Shown here piece by piece: positions 21,685 through 30,005 of a stretch of DNA of 49,006 nucleotides (the first letter of the stretch is position 1; each line of letters starts with the position of its first letter). The position numbers and the translations under genes are program-made. The stretch comes from Sulfuricurvum sp. (lineage in GTDB: Bacteria > Campylobacterota > Campylobacteria > Campylobacterales > Sulfurimonadaceae): contig QKCD01000080.1 of NCBI GenBank assembly GCA_003245815.1, positions 1 to 49,006 of the forward strand, written 5' to 3'. Below the pieces are notes generated by a model. It saw only the letters and a program-made list of their open reading frames with translations. It did not search any database and had not been told where the DNA came from.

Positions 21685-23775
21685 ATGAAAACGAACAGCC
21701 TTTACATCGCATCGCTCGAACCCCTTGCCGGCAGTCTTTTCGTCACGCTGGGGATGATGGAACTGCTGCGCAGCCGGGTCGGGAGGGTGGCTTTCTTCCG
21801 CCCCGTCGTCGAGCAGGAGGAGGGAGAGGACGAAGACACCCGTTTTATCCTGGAGTATTTCGGCCTCGACATGCGCTACGAGGAGACCTTCGGGTACACG
21901 GTCTCCCAGGTGGAGGAGATGGTTGCCGAACACCGTATCAACGAGCTGCACAAGGGGCTGATCGCGAAGTTCAGGGCGCTGCAGGAGCGCTACGACTTCG
22001 TCCTCTGCGAAGGGCTCAACCGCTACAGCTTTTCGGCGACCTTCGATTTCGACGTGAACATCGAGATTGCCAAGAACCTGGGCACCCCCTACATTACCAT
22101 CATCAACGGCCGGGGCAAGAGCCCTCACGAGCTCGAGGAGGAGATCCGGATTGAGTCCGAATGCGTCGGAAGCGAATGCGGCAACCACTTCGCCACCTTC
22201 GTCAACCGCCTCGACCCGGAGATGATCCCCCCGCTGGAGGCCTTCGTCGCGGGCGGGGAGTTCCACGGCATCTTGCACTTCTTCCTGCCGGAGGTCGAGG
22301 AGCTCGACCTGCCGACGGTCGACGACATCCGCGAGGCCCTCGGGGCGAAGGTCCATTTCGGGGAGACCGGTGATCTGAAGCGGGTCGTGCGCCAGAGCAA
22401 GATCGCGGCGATGAACCTCGAGCACTTCCTCACCTACCTGGAGGAGGGGGACCTGGTGATCGTGCCGGGAGACCGGGCCGATATCCTCATGGGCTCCCTG
22501 GGGGCCGTCTATTCGAAGAATTATCCCCACATCTCGGGCATCCTGCTGACGGGGGGGATCGTGCCCGACGAGACGATCTGCCGGCTCCTGCACGGTTTCA
22601 AAAGCGTCCCGGTGCCGATTCTCGCCGTCAAAGGCGATACCTACACCACGGCGATGCAGGTGCGGGAGGTCCCTTCAAAGATTCGTCCCCACAGCGACCG
22701 CAAGATCGCCCTGGCGATGGGCTCCTTCCATGCCCGGGTGGACGCGGCGCAGATCGTGTCGCGGATCGATATGGGAAGCTCCTCCGTCGTCACCCCGGCG
22801 ATGTTCGAGTTCGAACTCTTCGCACGGGCACGCCGCGAGCGCAAGCGGATCGTCCTGCCCGAGAGCGGCGACGAACGGATCCTCCGGGCGGCGGAGATCC
22901 TCGCCCGACGGGATGTCGTCGAGGTGATCCTGCTCGGGGAACCGGAGAAGATCCGCCACAAGAGCGCGATGCTCGGGCTGGATCTCGAGGGGGTGACGAT
23001 CGTCAACCCCAACGAAGGGGAGCTGCTTGAAGCCTACGTGCAGGCTTTCTACGAGCTTCGCAGGGCTAAAGGGCTGCTGATCGAAGCGGCCCGCGACGCG
23101 ATGAGCCACGCGACCTATTTCGCGACGATGATGGTCTATATGGGGGATGCCGACGGCATGGTCTCCGGGGCGATCCATACGACCGGCGACACGATCCGGC
23201 CGGCGCTGCAGATCGTCAAGACGACGCCGGGGATCTCCATCGTCTCCAGCGTCTTCTTCATGTGCATGCAGACCCGGGTCCTTGTCTACGGCGACTGCGC
23301 CGTCAACCAGGACCCCGACGCCCGGCAGCTCGCCGAGATCGCCGTCGCCTCCGCCGATACGGCGGCCAACTTCGGCATCGAACCCCGGGTCGCCATGCTC
23401 TCCTACTCCACCGGCACCTCCGGGCAGGGGGACGACGTGGAGAAGGTGCGCGAAGCGACGCGGATCGCCCGCGAAATGCGGCCGGAGCTCCTGATCGAGG
23501 GGCCGATCCAGTACGACGCGGCCATCGACCCCGAGGTCGCGGCGCAGAAGCTGCCGGGCAGCGAGGTCGCGGGACAGGCGACGGTCTTCATCTTCCCCGA
23601 CCTCAATACGGGGAACAACACCTACAAGGCGGTGCAGCGCTCCTCGGGCGCCATCGCGGTGGGGCCGGTGCTGCAGGGGCTGAAAAAGCCGATCAACGAT
23701 CTTAGCCGCGGCTGCAACGTCGCGGACATCGTCAACACCGTCGCCATCACGGCGATCCAGGCACAGGGGGTATAG
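21685..23775 (+). CDS. pta: Phosphate acetyltransferase, long form
   Basis: A 696-residue enzyme interconverting acetyl-CoA plus phosphate and acetyl phosphate plus CoA in the cytoplasm. It has a BioD-like P-loop-fold N-terminal domain (about 1-195), a DRTGG domain (about 205-315) and the C-terminal PTA_PTB catalytic domain (about 375-690; IVLPESGDERILRAAE, GDADGMVSGAIHTT, YSTGTSGQGDD, FPDLNTGNNTYK). This is the Pta type with a regulatory N-terminal extension rather than the short catalytic form. The frame is open from 21538 but the first 49 codons would overlap the RRM gene region. An ATG at 21676 is part of the -10 box. ackA starts at the next base after its stop. Confidence 0.95.
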   Translation: MKTNSLYIASLEPLAGSLFVTLGMMELLRSRVGRVAFFRPVVEQEEGEDEDTRFILEYFGLDMRYEETFGYTVSQVEEMVAEHRINELHKGLIAKFRALQERYDFVLCEGLNRYSFSATFDFDVNIEIAKNLGTPYITIINGRGKSPHELEEEIRIESECVGSECGNHFATFVNRLDPEMIPPLEAFVAGGEFHGILHFFLPEVEELDLPTVDDIREALGAKVHFGETGDLKRVVRQSKIAAMNLEHFLTYLEEGDLVIVPGDRADILMGSLGAVYSKNYPHISGILLTGGIVPDETICRLLHGFKSVPVPILAVKGDTYTTAMQVREVPSKIRPHSDRKIALAMGSFHARVDAAQIVSRIDMGSSSVVTPAMFEFELFARARRERKRIVLPESGDERILRAAEILARRDVVEVILLGEPEKIRHKSAMLGLDLEGVTIVNPNEGELLEAYVQAFYELRRAKGLLIEAARDAMSHATYFATMMVYMGDADGMVSGAIHTTGDTIRPALQIVKTTPGISIVSSVFFMCMQTRVLVYGDCAVNQDPDARQLAEIAVASADTAANFGIEPRVAMLSYSTGTSGQGDDVEKVREATRIAREMRPELLIEGPIQYDAAIDPEVAAQKLPGSEVAGQATVFIFPDLNTGNNTYKAVQRSSGAIAVGPVLQGLKKPINDLSRGCNVADIVNTVAITAIQAQGV

Positions 23776-24969
23776 ATGAAGATCCTCGTTCTCAACTCCG
23801 GCAGCTCCTCCGTCAAGTTCCAGCTCATCGAGATGCAGGGGCGCAGCGTCCTCGCCTCGGGCATCGTCGAGAAGATCGGCGAGCCTCACGGCCACGGCGA
23901 GATCGTGACCGACGAGGGGGTCGAGCGCGTCGACCGCCGGGTGGCGGACCACGGCGAAGCGCTGCAGATCATCCAGGAGTTTCTGAAAAACTCCGGAACG
24001 GTCCCCGACTTCGATGCCCTCGACGGGATCGGCCACCGGGTCGTCCACGGTGGCGAGGCGTTCCACGAACCGGTGCGGATCGACGATGCGGTGATGGCGG
24101 AGATTGACCGTCTCTCTCCCTTCGCCCCGCTCCACAACCCCGCCAACCTGCAGGGAATCCGCGTCGCGATGGCGATCGCGCCCCATGTGCCGCAGGTGGC
24201 CGTCTTCGACACGGCCTTCCACCAGAGCATCCCCAAGGAGGCCTACCTCTACGCGCTCCCGATGTTCCTCTACGAGGAGGAGGGGATTCGCCGCTACGGT
24301 TTCCACGGTACGTCGCACCACTACGTCGCCAAGGTGGCGGCGCAGTACCTCGGCCGTCCCCTGGAAACGCTCAACATGATCACCCTTCACCTGGGCAACG
24401 GGGCGAGCGTGACGGCGATCCGCCACGGCAAGAGTGTCGACACCTCCATGGGGATGACCCCGCTGGAGGGGCTCGTGATGGGGACCCGCTGCGGCGACCT
24501 CGATCCTGAGATCCTGCTTTACCTCCACCGCCAGCGGGGTATCAAGGCCTCCGACCTGGAGCAGAAGCTGAACAAGGAGAGCGGCCTCAAAGGGCTCTGC
24601 GGTACCAACGACATGCGCGAGGTGATTGCGCGGATGGAGGCGGGGGATGCCGCGGCGAAGACGGCCTTCGACGTCTTCGACTACCGCGCCCGTAAATATA
24701 TCGGCAGCTACGCCTCGGTGCTGGGGCACCTCGACGCGGTCGTTTTCACCGGCGGCATCGGCGAGCACGCCCCGCAGGTGCGCGCATCCGTCTGCGCCGG
24801 ACTCGAAGAGATCTTCGGCATTACGGTCGACCCGGCACGCAACGCTGCCTATGACGGTACCGTCACGCCGATCCACCGCGAGGGGGCGCGGGTCGCGGTA
24901 CTCGTTGTCCCCACCAACGAAGAGCTGGAGATCGCCATCCAGACCCAGCGGCTGGTCGCGGGGGCGTAA
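23776..24969 (+). CDS. ackA: Acetate kinase
   Basis: A 397-residue enzyme that transfers phosphate between acetyl phosphate and ADP/ATP, with Pta forming the acetate-acetyl-CoA route. Family blocks: VLNSGSSSVKFQLIE (N terminus), GHRVVHGGE, FDTAFHQS, GFHGTSHHYV, HLGNGASVTAI, MGMTPLEGLVMGTRCGDLDP and FTGGIGEHAPQVR. The length is normal. The ATG directly follows the pta stop, with a G-rich stretch upstream, so the two are translated from one mRNA. Acetyl phosphate made by this pair can also phosphorylate response regulators. Confidence 0.96.
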   Translation: MKILVLNSGSSSVKFQLIEMQGRSVLASGIVEKIGEPHGHGEIVTDEGVERVDRRVADHGEALQIIQEFLKNSGTVPDFDALDGIGHRVVHGGEAFHEPVRIDDAVMAEIDRLSPFAPLHNPANLQGIRVAMAIAPHVPQVAVFDTAFHQSIPKEAYLYALPMFLYEEEGIRRYGFHGTSHHYVAKVAAQYLGRPLETLNMITLHLGNGASVTAIRHGKSVDTSMGMTPLEGLVMGTRCGDLDPEILLYLHRQRGIKASDLEQKLNKESGLKGLCGTNDMREVIARMEAGDAAAKTAFDVFDYRARKYIGSYASVLGHLDAVVFTGGIGEHAPQVRASVCAGLEEIFGITVDPARNAAYDGTVTPIHREGARVAVLVVPTNEELEIAIQTQRLVAGA

Positions 24970-25011
24970 CGCGATGCCCCGAACAGCCCGTTTACAACAA
25001 AGGAACCGACC

Positions 25012-25224
25012 ATGACCAAGACCGTCAGCCGCACCCCCACCCAGGAGGAGATCTACAGCTACCATATGCAGGTGAGCAGAGACGAGAACTACACCCACTA
25101 CCGGATCAACCTCGGGATGCTCTCCGAAGACCAGAAACGCCGCCTCTCCGCCCATTACGGTGTTTCGATGTCGATTCTCGAAGATGAGACGACACTCACT
25201 CTGACGGTCATGAAGGATTATTAG
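25012..25224 (+). CDS. Small conserved hypothetical protein
   Basis: A 70-residue soluble, charged protein ([20 protein letters not shown]...) with AAAGGA eight bases before the ATG. It lies 42 bases after ackA and one base before the next gene, so it is probably part of the pta-ackA transcript. No motif recognised. Confidence 0.6.
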   Translation: MTKTVSRTPTQEEIYSYHMQVSRDENYTHYRINLGMLSEDQKRRLSAHYGVSMSILEDETTLTLTVMKDY

Positions 25225-25225
25225 C

Positions 25226-25675
25226 GTGGCGTGTCCCTGCGGTTCCGGGCTTGATTACGCGGTGTGCTGCGGGCCTCTCCACGACGGGCAGCGCGGCGCG
25301 CAGAGCCCCCTGGAGCTGATGCGCTCGCGCTACAGCGCCTATGCCCTGGGCAAAGGGCGCTACCTTGTCGATACGACCCTGGCCGAAAACCGCCACGAGG
25401 AGGACGCTGCCCTCATCGAGGAGCATGCGCGCCATACCCGGTGGCTGAAACTGGAGATCATCGCTTCCGGGGAGGAGGGCGACACGGGGATGGTGGAGTT
25501 CAAGGCCTACTACACCGAAGGCGGAAGTATCGGGGTACTGCACGAGCGCAGCCGTTTTCTGAAGGTCGGCGGGCTCTGGTACTACGCCGACGGGAAGCTC
25601 TTCGAGGGCAAGATCGGGCGTAACGACCCCTGTCCCTGCGGCAGCGGGAAAAAATTCAAGAGGTGCTGCGGATAG
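25226..25675 (+). CDS. YchJ-family protein with two SEC-C zinc motifs
   Basis: It starts with GTG one base after the preceding stop and is 149 residues long. An N-terminal metal motif ([13 protein letters not shown], about 3-15) and a C-terminal SEC-C motif ([15 protein letters not shown]) flank the UPF0225/YchJ domain, which has the typical [16 protein letters not shown] and a W-YYADG near its end. The CxCx(8)C(C/H) pattern binds zinc, as at the SecA C terminus. YchJ itself has no settled function; a chaperone or protein-interaction role is inferred from the SEC-C motif. Confidence 0.87.
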   Translation: MACPCGSGLDYAVCCGPLHDGQRGAQSPLELMRSRYSAYALGKGRYLVDTTLAENRHEEDAALIEEHARHTRWLKLEIIASGEEGDTGMVEFKAYYTEGGSIGVLHERSRFLKVGGLWYYADGKLFEGKIGRNDPCPCGSGKKFKRCCG

Positions 25676-25695
25676 CGGTACCGGGGAGGCGTGGC

Positions 25696-26889
25696 GTGTG
25701 GAACCTGTTTCAGAAGACGCGGATTCTCAAGGAGGACCTGCTCTCTTTCCGTAAAGAGCCGCTGACGGGCTTTTCGATTATTCTGCTGATCGTCCTGGAC
25801 CTCTTCATCGTCTACAATATGAGCCTGGGCATTGACGGCGAGACCGCCAAGGCCCCCGCCCCCTCGCTCTACCACCCCTACGGCTGCACGACCCATTTCG
25901 ACGGCCCCAGGACGCGCTATACCGATTTCGAGCTGCGGGAGCAGCCCTTTCTGGTCAAGCGCAGCGTCAGCCCCTACTGCAGCGAGCTGGAGACGCGGAT
26001 CCGGAAGTTCCGCGACACGGAGACGTTCGCCACCAACCTCGCCCTCGTCAAGGCTCTCGACAGCCGCGAGGGGAAGAACAACCGCCGTATCGAGGCGATC
26101 ACGAAGAACTACAATACCCGCCTCTTCGAGCGGATGGTGAGCCTGAGCAACGATACGGAGCTGCTGCGGGCGAAGCAGGAGTTCGACACTCTCAACGCCG
26201 ACAACGCGAAGATCGTGACGGAACGCGCCGCGATTGCGCCGGTCTCCTCGATGAAGGGGTATGACGCCTACCGGAGCTACGTGCAGGAGAACGCGGCGGC
26301 CTACGTCGCGGAGAAGGCCGCCTATGCCTTCTGGCAGCCGTTTCGGGAGTTCGGCTACATGCTGCGCTTCGTGCTGCCGCTGTTGCTGCTCGCCTTTTAC
26401 CTCTACTACCGCGGGAAGGTGCGGGAGCTGCGGGGCGAACCCTACAACCCCGTCGTGAAGATCATCGCGACCCACGTCGCGCTCATCTTCTCCCTGCCGG
26501 TCGTTTACTACACCCTGACGCTCGTCTACCACGTCATCCCCAAGACCCTTTTGAAGCAGCTGATCGAGTACCTCGTCGCGATCGGCCTGCTCTCGGTGCT
26601 CAACTACGTCGCCATCGCGGCGGTGGTGCTCCTCTTCGGGGCGGTAATCTACTGGATCCAGAAGCGGACGGTCCAGCACAAGCAGAGCGAACGGGGGCGC
26701 AACATCAAGAAGATCGTCGCCCTGTCGCAGTGCGTCGCCTGCGGTTACCGGGTCGATTACCGCAAGCCTTTCTGCCCCTACTGCGGGGAGGCGCTGCAGG
26801 AGATCTGCCACGCCTGCGGCAAGCCCAAGAGCCGCTATCTCCCCTTCTGCGAATCCTGCGGGGCCCCCCGGGAGGAGCACGGGGCGTAG
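25696..26889 (+). CDS. Membrane protein with a C-terminal double zinc ribbon
   Basis: The open frame begins inside the previous gene; a GTG at 25696 preceded by GGGGAGG is the preferred start (397 residues). TM helix 1 is at about 25-42. A mostly soluble, helical region with several cysteines follows (about 60-210). Three more hydrophobic segments lie at about 215-318. The last 50 residues hold four CxxC pairs (CVACG, CPYCG, CHACG, CESCG), forming two zinc ribbons. The layout suggests an inner-membrane protein with a cytoplasmic zinc module, possibly protein-binding. No family recognised. Confidence 0.65.
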   Translation: MWNLFQKTRILKEDLLSFRKEPLTGFSIILLIVLDLFIVYNMSLGIDGETAKAPAPSLYHPYGCTTHFDGPRTRYTDFELREQPFLVKRSVSPYCSELETRIRKFRDTETFATNLALVKALDSREGKNNRRIEAITKNYNTRLFERMVSLSNDTELLRAKQEFDTLNADNAKIVTERAAIAPVSSMKGYDAYRSYVQENAAAYVAEKAAYAFWQPFREFGYMLRFVLPLLLLAFYLYYRGKVRELRGEPYNPVVKIIATHVALIFSLPVVYYTLTLVYHVIPKTLLKQLIEYLVAIGLLSVLNYVAIAAVVLLFGAVIYWIQKRTVQHKQSERGRNIKKIVALSQCVACGYRVDYRKPFCPYCGEALQEICHACGKPKSRYLPFCESCGAPREEHGA

Positions 26890-26941
26890 GCCCCCGGCAT
26901 AGTCTGCACTCGCTTTAACCCTCCTTAAACATCCGCTGCGG

Positions 26942-26947
26942 TATAAT
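26942..26947 (+). promoter_or_regulatory. -10 box (TATAAT) of the ABC-F gene
   Basis: A perfect TATAAT lies in an AT-rich region 39 bases before the ATG at 26987. No well-spaced -35 box is visible. The leader contains a purine-rich AAAGAGACGA before the start codon, which serves as a weak ribosome site. Confidence 0.45.
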
Positions 26948-26986
26948 CCCCCCAAATAAAATTATCAGACAAAGAGACGACATACC

Positions 26987-28591
26987 ATGGTACAAGTAAC
27001 CAATTTGACAATGCGCTACGGCAGCCGCGTACTTTTCAGCGAGATCAATCTCAAGCTCGACCGCCACAAGCGCTACGGCCTTATCGGCGCCAACGGTGCG
27101 GGCAAAACGACCTTTTTGAAAATTCTCAGCGGGGAGATCAAGGAGTACGAAGGGGAGATCTCCATCGAACCGGGTCTCAAAGTCGGCGTTCTCGGGCAGA
27201 ACCAGTACGCCTTCGAGCACTACACGATCGCCGACGCGGTCCTCTACGGCAACAAGCGCCTCTACGACGCCATCAAGGAGAAGGAGGAGCTCTACACGAC
27301 GGGCGACTTCGAAGATGATGCCGTCAATAACCGCTTGGCGGAGCTAGAGGTGATCTGCGTCGAGGAGGACCCGACCTACGAGTACGACGTCAACATCACG
27401 AAGGTGCTTGAGAACGTCGGCATCCCGGCGGAGTGCCACCACGACCTGATGTCGACGCTGCCGACGGCGGACAAGTTCAAGGTTCTCCTCGCCCAGGTAC
27501 TCTTCCCGAAACCGGACGTTCTCTTCCTGGACGAACCGACGAACAACCTCGACATCGAGACGATCTCCTGGCTGGAGAACGAACTGCAGCGCCACGAGGG
27601 GACAATGGTCGTCATCTCGCACGACCGCCACTTCCTCAACGCTGTCGTCACCCACATCCTCGACGTCGATTTCCAGAAGATCCGCGAGTTCACGGGCACC
27701 TACGACGACTGGTACATCGCCGCGAACGTCATGGCGAAGCAGGCGGAGATGGAGCGCGACAAGAAGCTCAAAGAGAAGGAGCAGCTCGAATCCTTTATCC
27801 GCCGCTTCTCCGCGAATGCTTCCAAGGCGAAACAGGCGACATCGCGCCAGAAGCAGCTCGAGAAGCTCAATATCGAGGACATCAAGCCCTCCAGCCGCCG
27901 GGATCCCAGCATCGTCTTCAAGGCGAAACGCCAGATGGGCGACGAGGCCCTCGATCTCGTCGACGTCAACCAGGATTACGGCGACGGCCCGGTGCTGCAG
28001 AACATCAACCTCCACATCGAACCGGGCGAGAAGATCGCCCTTATCGGTTCCAACGGTGTCGGCAAAACGACGCTCTGTAACATCATCATGGAGGAACTCA
28101 AGCCGACTTCGGGCGAGGTGAAGTGGGGGGCGACGATCGAGCCGAGCTACTTCCCGCAGAACACGACCGACCGCATCCAGAGCAAGGATTCGCTCTACGA
28201 CTGGCTGCGGGCCTTCGACCCGAAGCGCGACATCTCCGAGATCCGCAACTGCCTCGGGCGCATGCTCTTCAACGGGGAGCAGCAGGAAAAGTCCGCGGCG
28301 AACATCTCCGGGGGCGAGAAGCATCGCATGATGCTCTCGAAGATGATGCTCGAGGGGGGCAACTTCCTCGTCCTCGATGAACCGAATAACCACCTCGACC
28401 TGGAGGCGATCGTCGCCCTGGGCGAGGCGCTCTACGAGTTCAAGGGCAACGTCATCTGTGTCGCCCACGACCGGGAGCTGCTCGACGCCTTCGCGACGCG
28501 CATCATCGAGCTGCACGAGGACGGCAGTTATATCGACTTCAAGGGCTCCTACGAGGAGTTCGCCGAAGCGAAAGAGAAAGGGGAACTCTGA
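26987..28591 (+). CDS. ybiT: ABC-F family ATPase, YbiT type
   Basis: A 534-residue protein with two ATPase domains in one chain and no membrane domain. Walker A motifs are GANGAGKTTF and GSNGVGKTTL; Walker B motifs are VLFLDEPTNNLD and LVLDEPNNHLD. The first domain lacks a normal LSGGE signature (LPTADKFKVLLAQVLF instead), as is typical of YbiT, while the second has ISGGEKHRM. The charged interdomain linker follows YDDWYIAANVMAKQAEMERD. ABC-F proteins bind the ribosomal E site and adjust translation when ribosomes stall. The replacement of Thr by Asn in EPNNHLD is a small deviation. Confidence 0.9.
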   Translation: MVQVTNLTMRYGSRVLFSEINLKLDRHKRYGLIGANGAGKTTFLKILSGEIKEYEGEISIEPGLKVGVLGQNQYAFEHYTIADAVLYGNKRLYDAIKEKEELYTTGDFEDDAVNNRLAELEVICVEEDPTYEYDVNITKVLENVGIPAECHHDLMSTLPTADKFKVLLAQVLFPKPDVLFLDEPTNNLDIETISWLENELQRHEGTMVVISHDRHFLNAVVTHILDVDFQKIREFTGTYDDWYIAANVMAKQAEMERDKKLKEKEQLESFIRRFSANASKAKQATSRQKQLEKLNIEDIKPSSRRDPSIVFKAKRQMGDEALDLVDVNQDYGDGPVLQNINLHIEPGEKIALIGSNGVGKTTLCNIIMEELKPTSGEVKWGATIEPSYFPQNTTDRIQSKDSLYDWLRAFDPKRDISEIRNCLGRMLFNGEQQEKSAANISGGEKHRMMLSKMMLEGGNFLVLDEPNNHLDLEAIVALGEALYEFKGNVICVAHDRELLDAFATRIIELHEDGSYIDFKGSYEEFAEAKEKGEL

Positions 28592-28629
28592 CCGCGGAGA
28601 AGGGTCGGATACATTTGAGAGGGGTGAAA

Positions 28630-29460
28630 ATGGAGCAGTTTAGGGAGTATATCGGTTTGGGGGTCGCGGGCAACTTCGCCCTCCACCTGGAACAAGCGGG
28701 TGAATCGGAGGATTTCAAGGACGTCGTGACGGAGGACGAGAACGGGCCGAAGGGGATGTTCCCCTTCTACCTTCCCGGCAGTGAGGGACAGTTGGGGGTT
28801 TTCCCCCTCTGCGACAACACGATCGTCCTTCCCGCGGGGGAGGTGAATGTCCAGGCAGAGCCGGAGGTGGCCCTGATCTGCGAACTTGAATACGAGGAGG
28901 GGCAAGTCAGCGCCGTCATTCCGACGCACTTCGCCGCCTACAATGACTGCTCCATCCGCAAAGAGGGAGCGAAAAAGATCTCCGAGAAGAAGAACTGGGG
29001 TGCCTCGTCGAAGGGGTTGAGCAAGCAGCTCATCCCCATCGACACCTTCGCGCCGGGCGGGGTCATGGACCACTGGCGCATCTGCAGTTTCCTGCGCCGC
29101 GAGGGGATGCTGATGCGCTACGGCGAAGATGTGGAGCTGACGGGCTACAGCTACTTCTACGGTCGCCTGTTGGAGTGGATGAAAACGCAGATCAACACCC
29201 AGCAGGACCAGGGCCCGCTGGAACCGCTGCTGGAGTACGTGAAGGCGTGCGGCTACCCGAAACACGCCGTCATCAGCATCGGGGCGACGCGCTACACCCA
29301 CTACGGGGAGAGTCACTTCCTCCAGGAGGGGGACGAGGTGATCGTCGCCCTCTACGACAACGACATCCACTGCAAGAACCCGATCATGTCCGACGTGATG
29401 AACCGCCGCTACGACAAGACGGGGGTCAGCTACCTCGTCAAGAGGGTCATGCGTGGTTAA
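28630..29460 (+). CDS. DUF5718 family protein
   Basis: A 276-residue soluble protein starting at the ATG preceded by GAGAGGGGTG; the TTG at 28615 opens the frame but has no ribosome site. It begins EYIGLGVAGNFALHLEQAGE and has VIPTHFAAYNDCS, FAPGGVMDHWRICSFLRR and YPKHAVISIGATRYTHYGE. These agree with my memory of DUF5718, a family seen mainly in Campylobacterota. The fold recalls fumarylacetoacetate-hydrolase-like proteins, but no activity is known. It overlaps the DUF1653 gene by eight bases. Confidence 0.78.
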   Translation: MEQFREYIGLGVAGNFALHLEQAGESEDFKDVVTEDENGPKGMFPFYLPGSEGQLGVFPLCDNTIVLPAGEVNVQAEPEVALICELEYEEGQVSAVIPTHFAAYNDCSIRKEGAKKISEKKNWGASSKGLSKQLIPIDTFAPGGVMDHWRICSFLRREGMLMRYGEDVELTGYSYFYGRLLEWMKTQINTQQDQGPLEPLLEYVKACGYPKHAVISIGATRYTHYGESHFLQEGDEVIVALYDNDIHCKNPIMSDVMNRRYDKTGVSYLVKRVMRG

Positions 29461-29674
29461 GCCCGGGCGCTACCGCCACTACAAGGGGAAGGAGTACGCG
29501 GTGATCGGTACGGCGAAGCACTCCGAGACCGAAGAGGAACTGGTCGTCTACCGCCCCCTCTACGGGGAGGGAGGACTCTGGGTCAGGCCGCTGGCGATGT
29601 TTGCCGAAACGGTGGAAGTCGGCGGCTCAAAGCTGCCGCGCTTCGCCTACCTCGGGGAGGGTTCCGATGGGTAG
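29453..29674 (+). CDS. DUF1653 family protein
   Basis: This 73-residue protein starts at a GTG inside the end of the DUF5718 gene. It is almost entirely the family motif: GRYRHYKGKEYAVIG, HSETEEELVVYRPLYGEGGLWVRPLAMF and ETV. This is a small SH3-like beta domain of unknown function. It overlaps both neighbours by eight bases, so all three genes are translationally linked. Confidence 0.87.
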   Translation: MVKPGRYRHYKGKEYAVIGTAKHSETEEELVVYRPLYGEGGLWVRPLAMFAETVEVGGSKLPRFAYLGEGSDG

Positions 29675-30005
29675 GGGCACCAAGCTCGACCTCTCCATCG
29701 GCGCCCGCTTTGACGAGGGGTGGAAGGAGGTCGAGGAGGCCAAAGTACTCCCCGAAGCGGAGCTGCTCGAGCCTTCGAAGCACCGTCTCGTCTTCAAGAA
29801 GGAGAAGCGACGCGGCAAGCCGGTGACCCTCGTGGGCCCCTTCGCCGTGGAAGCGGCCGAGGCCCAGGCGCTGATCAAGCGTCTCAAGCAGCAGCTCGGC
29901 TGCGGCGGTACCTACAAAGAGGGGTGGATGGAGCTGCAGGGCGATATCGAGTCTAAGCTGCGCCCGCTCTTGAGTAAAGATGGCTACGGGTTAAAGTCTC
30001 GGTAG
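29667..30005 (+). CDS. yciH: SUI1/YciH-family translation initiation factor
   Basis: The ATG at 29667 has GGAGGG upstream and is 112 residues from the end; the longer open frame has no support. The C-terminal part carries the SUI1 fold: RRGKPVTLVGPF, LIKRLKQQLGCGGTYKEG and IELQGD-like WMELQGDIESKL. This matches YciH, the bacterial eIF1 relative that acts on initiation fidelity at the 30S subunit. Its start overlaps the DUF1653 stop. Its last 53 bases overlap the 3' end of the diguanylate cyclase gene on the other strand. Confidence 0.88.
   Translation: MGRGTKLDLSIGARFDEGWKEVEEAKVLPEAELLEPSKHRLVFKKEKRRGKPVTLVGPFAVEAAEAQALIKRLKQQLGCGGTYKEGWMELQGDIESKLRPLLSKDGYGLKSR

Noticed and set aside
22675-25155. 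826-codon minus-strand ORF across pta and ackA
   Set aside because: It spans two well-identified genes and has no domain; shadow frame.
25663-25695. Longer start for the zinc-ribbon membrane protein inside the YchJ gene
   Set aside because: It would overlap the SEC-C codons and lacks a ribosome site; the GTG at 25696 has GGGGAGG upstream.
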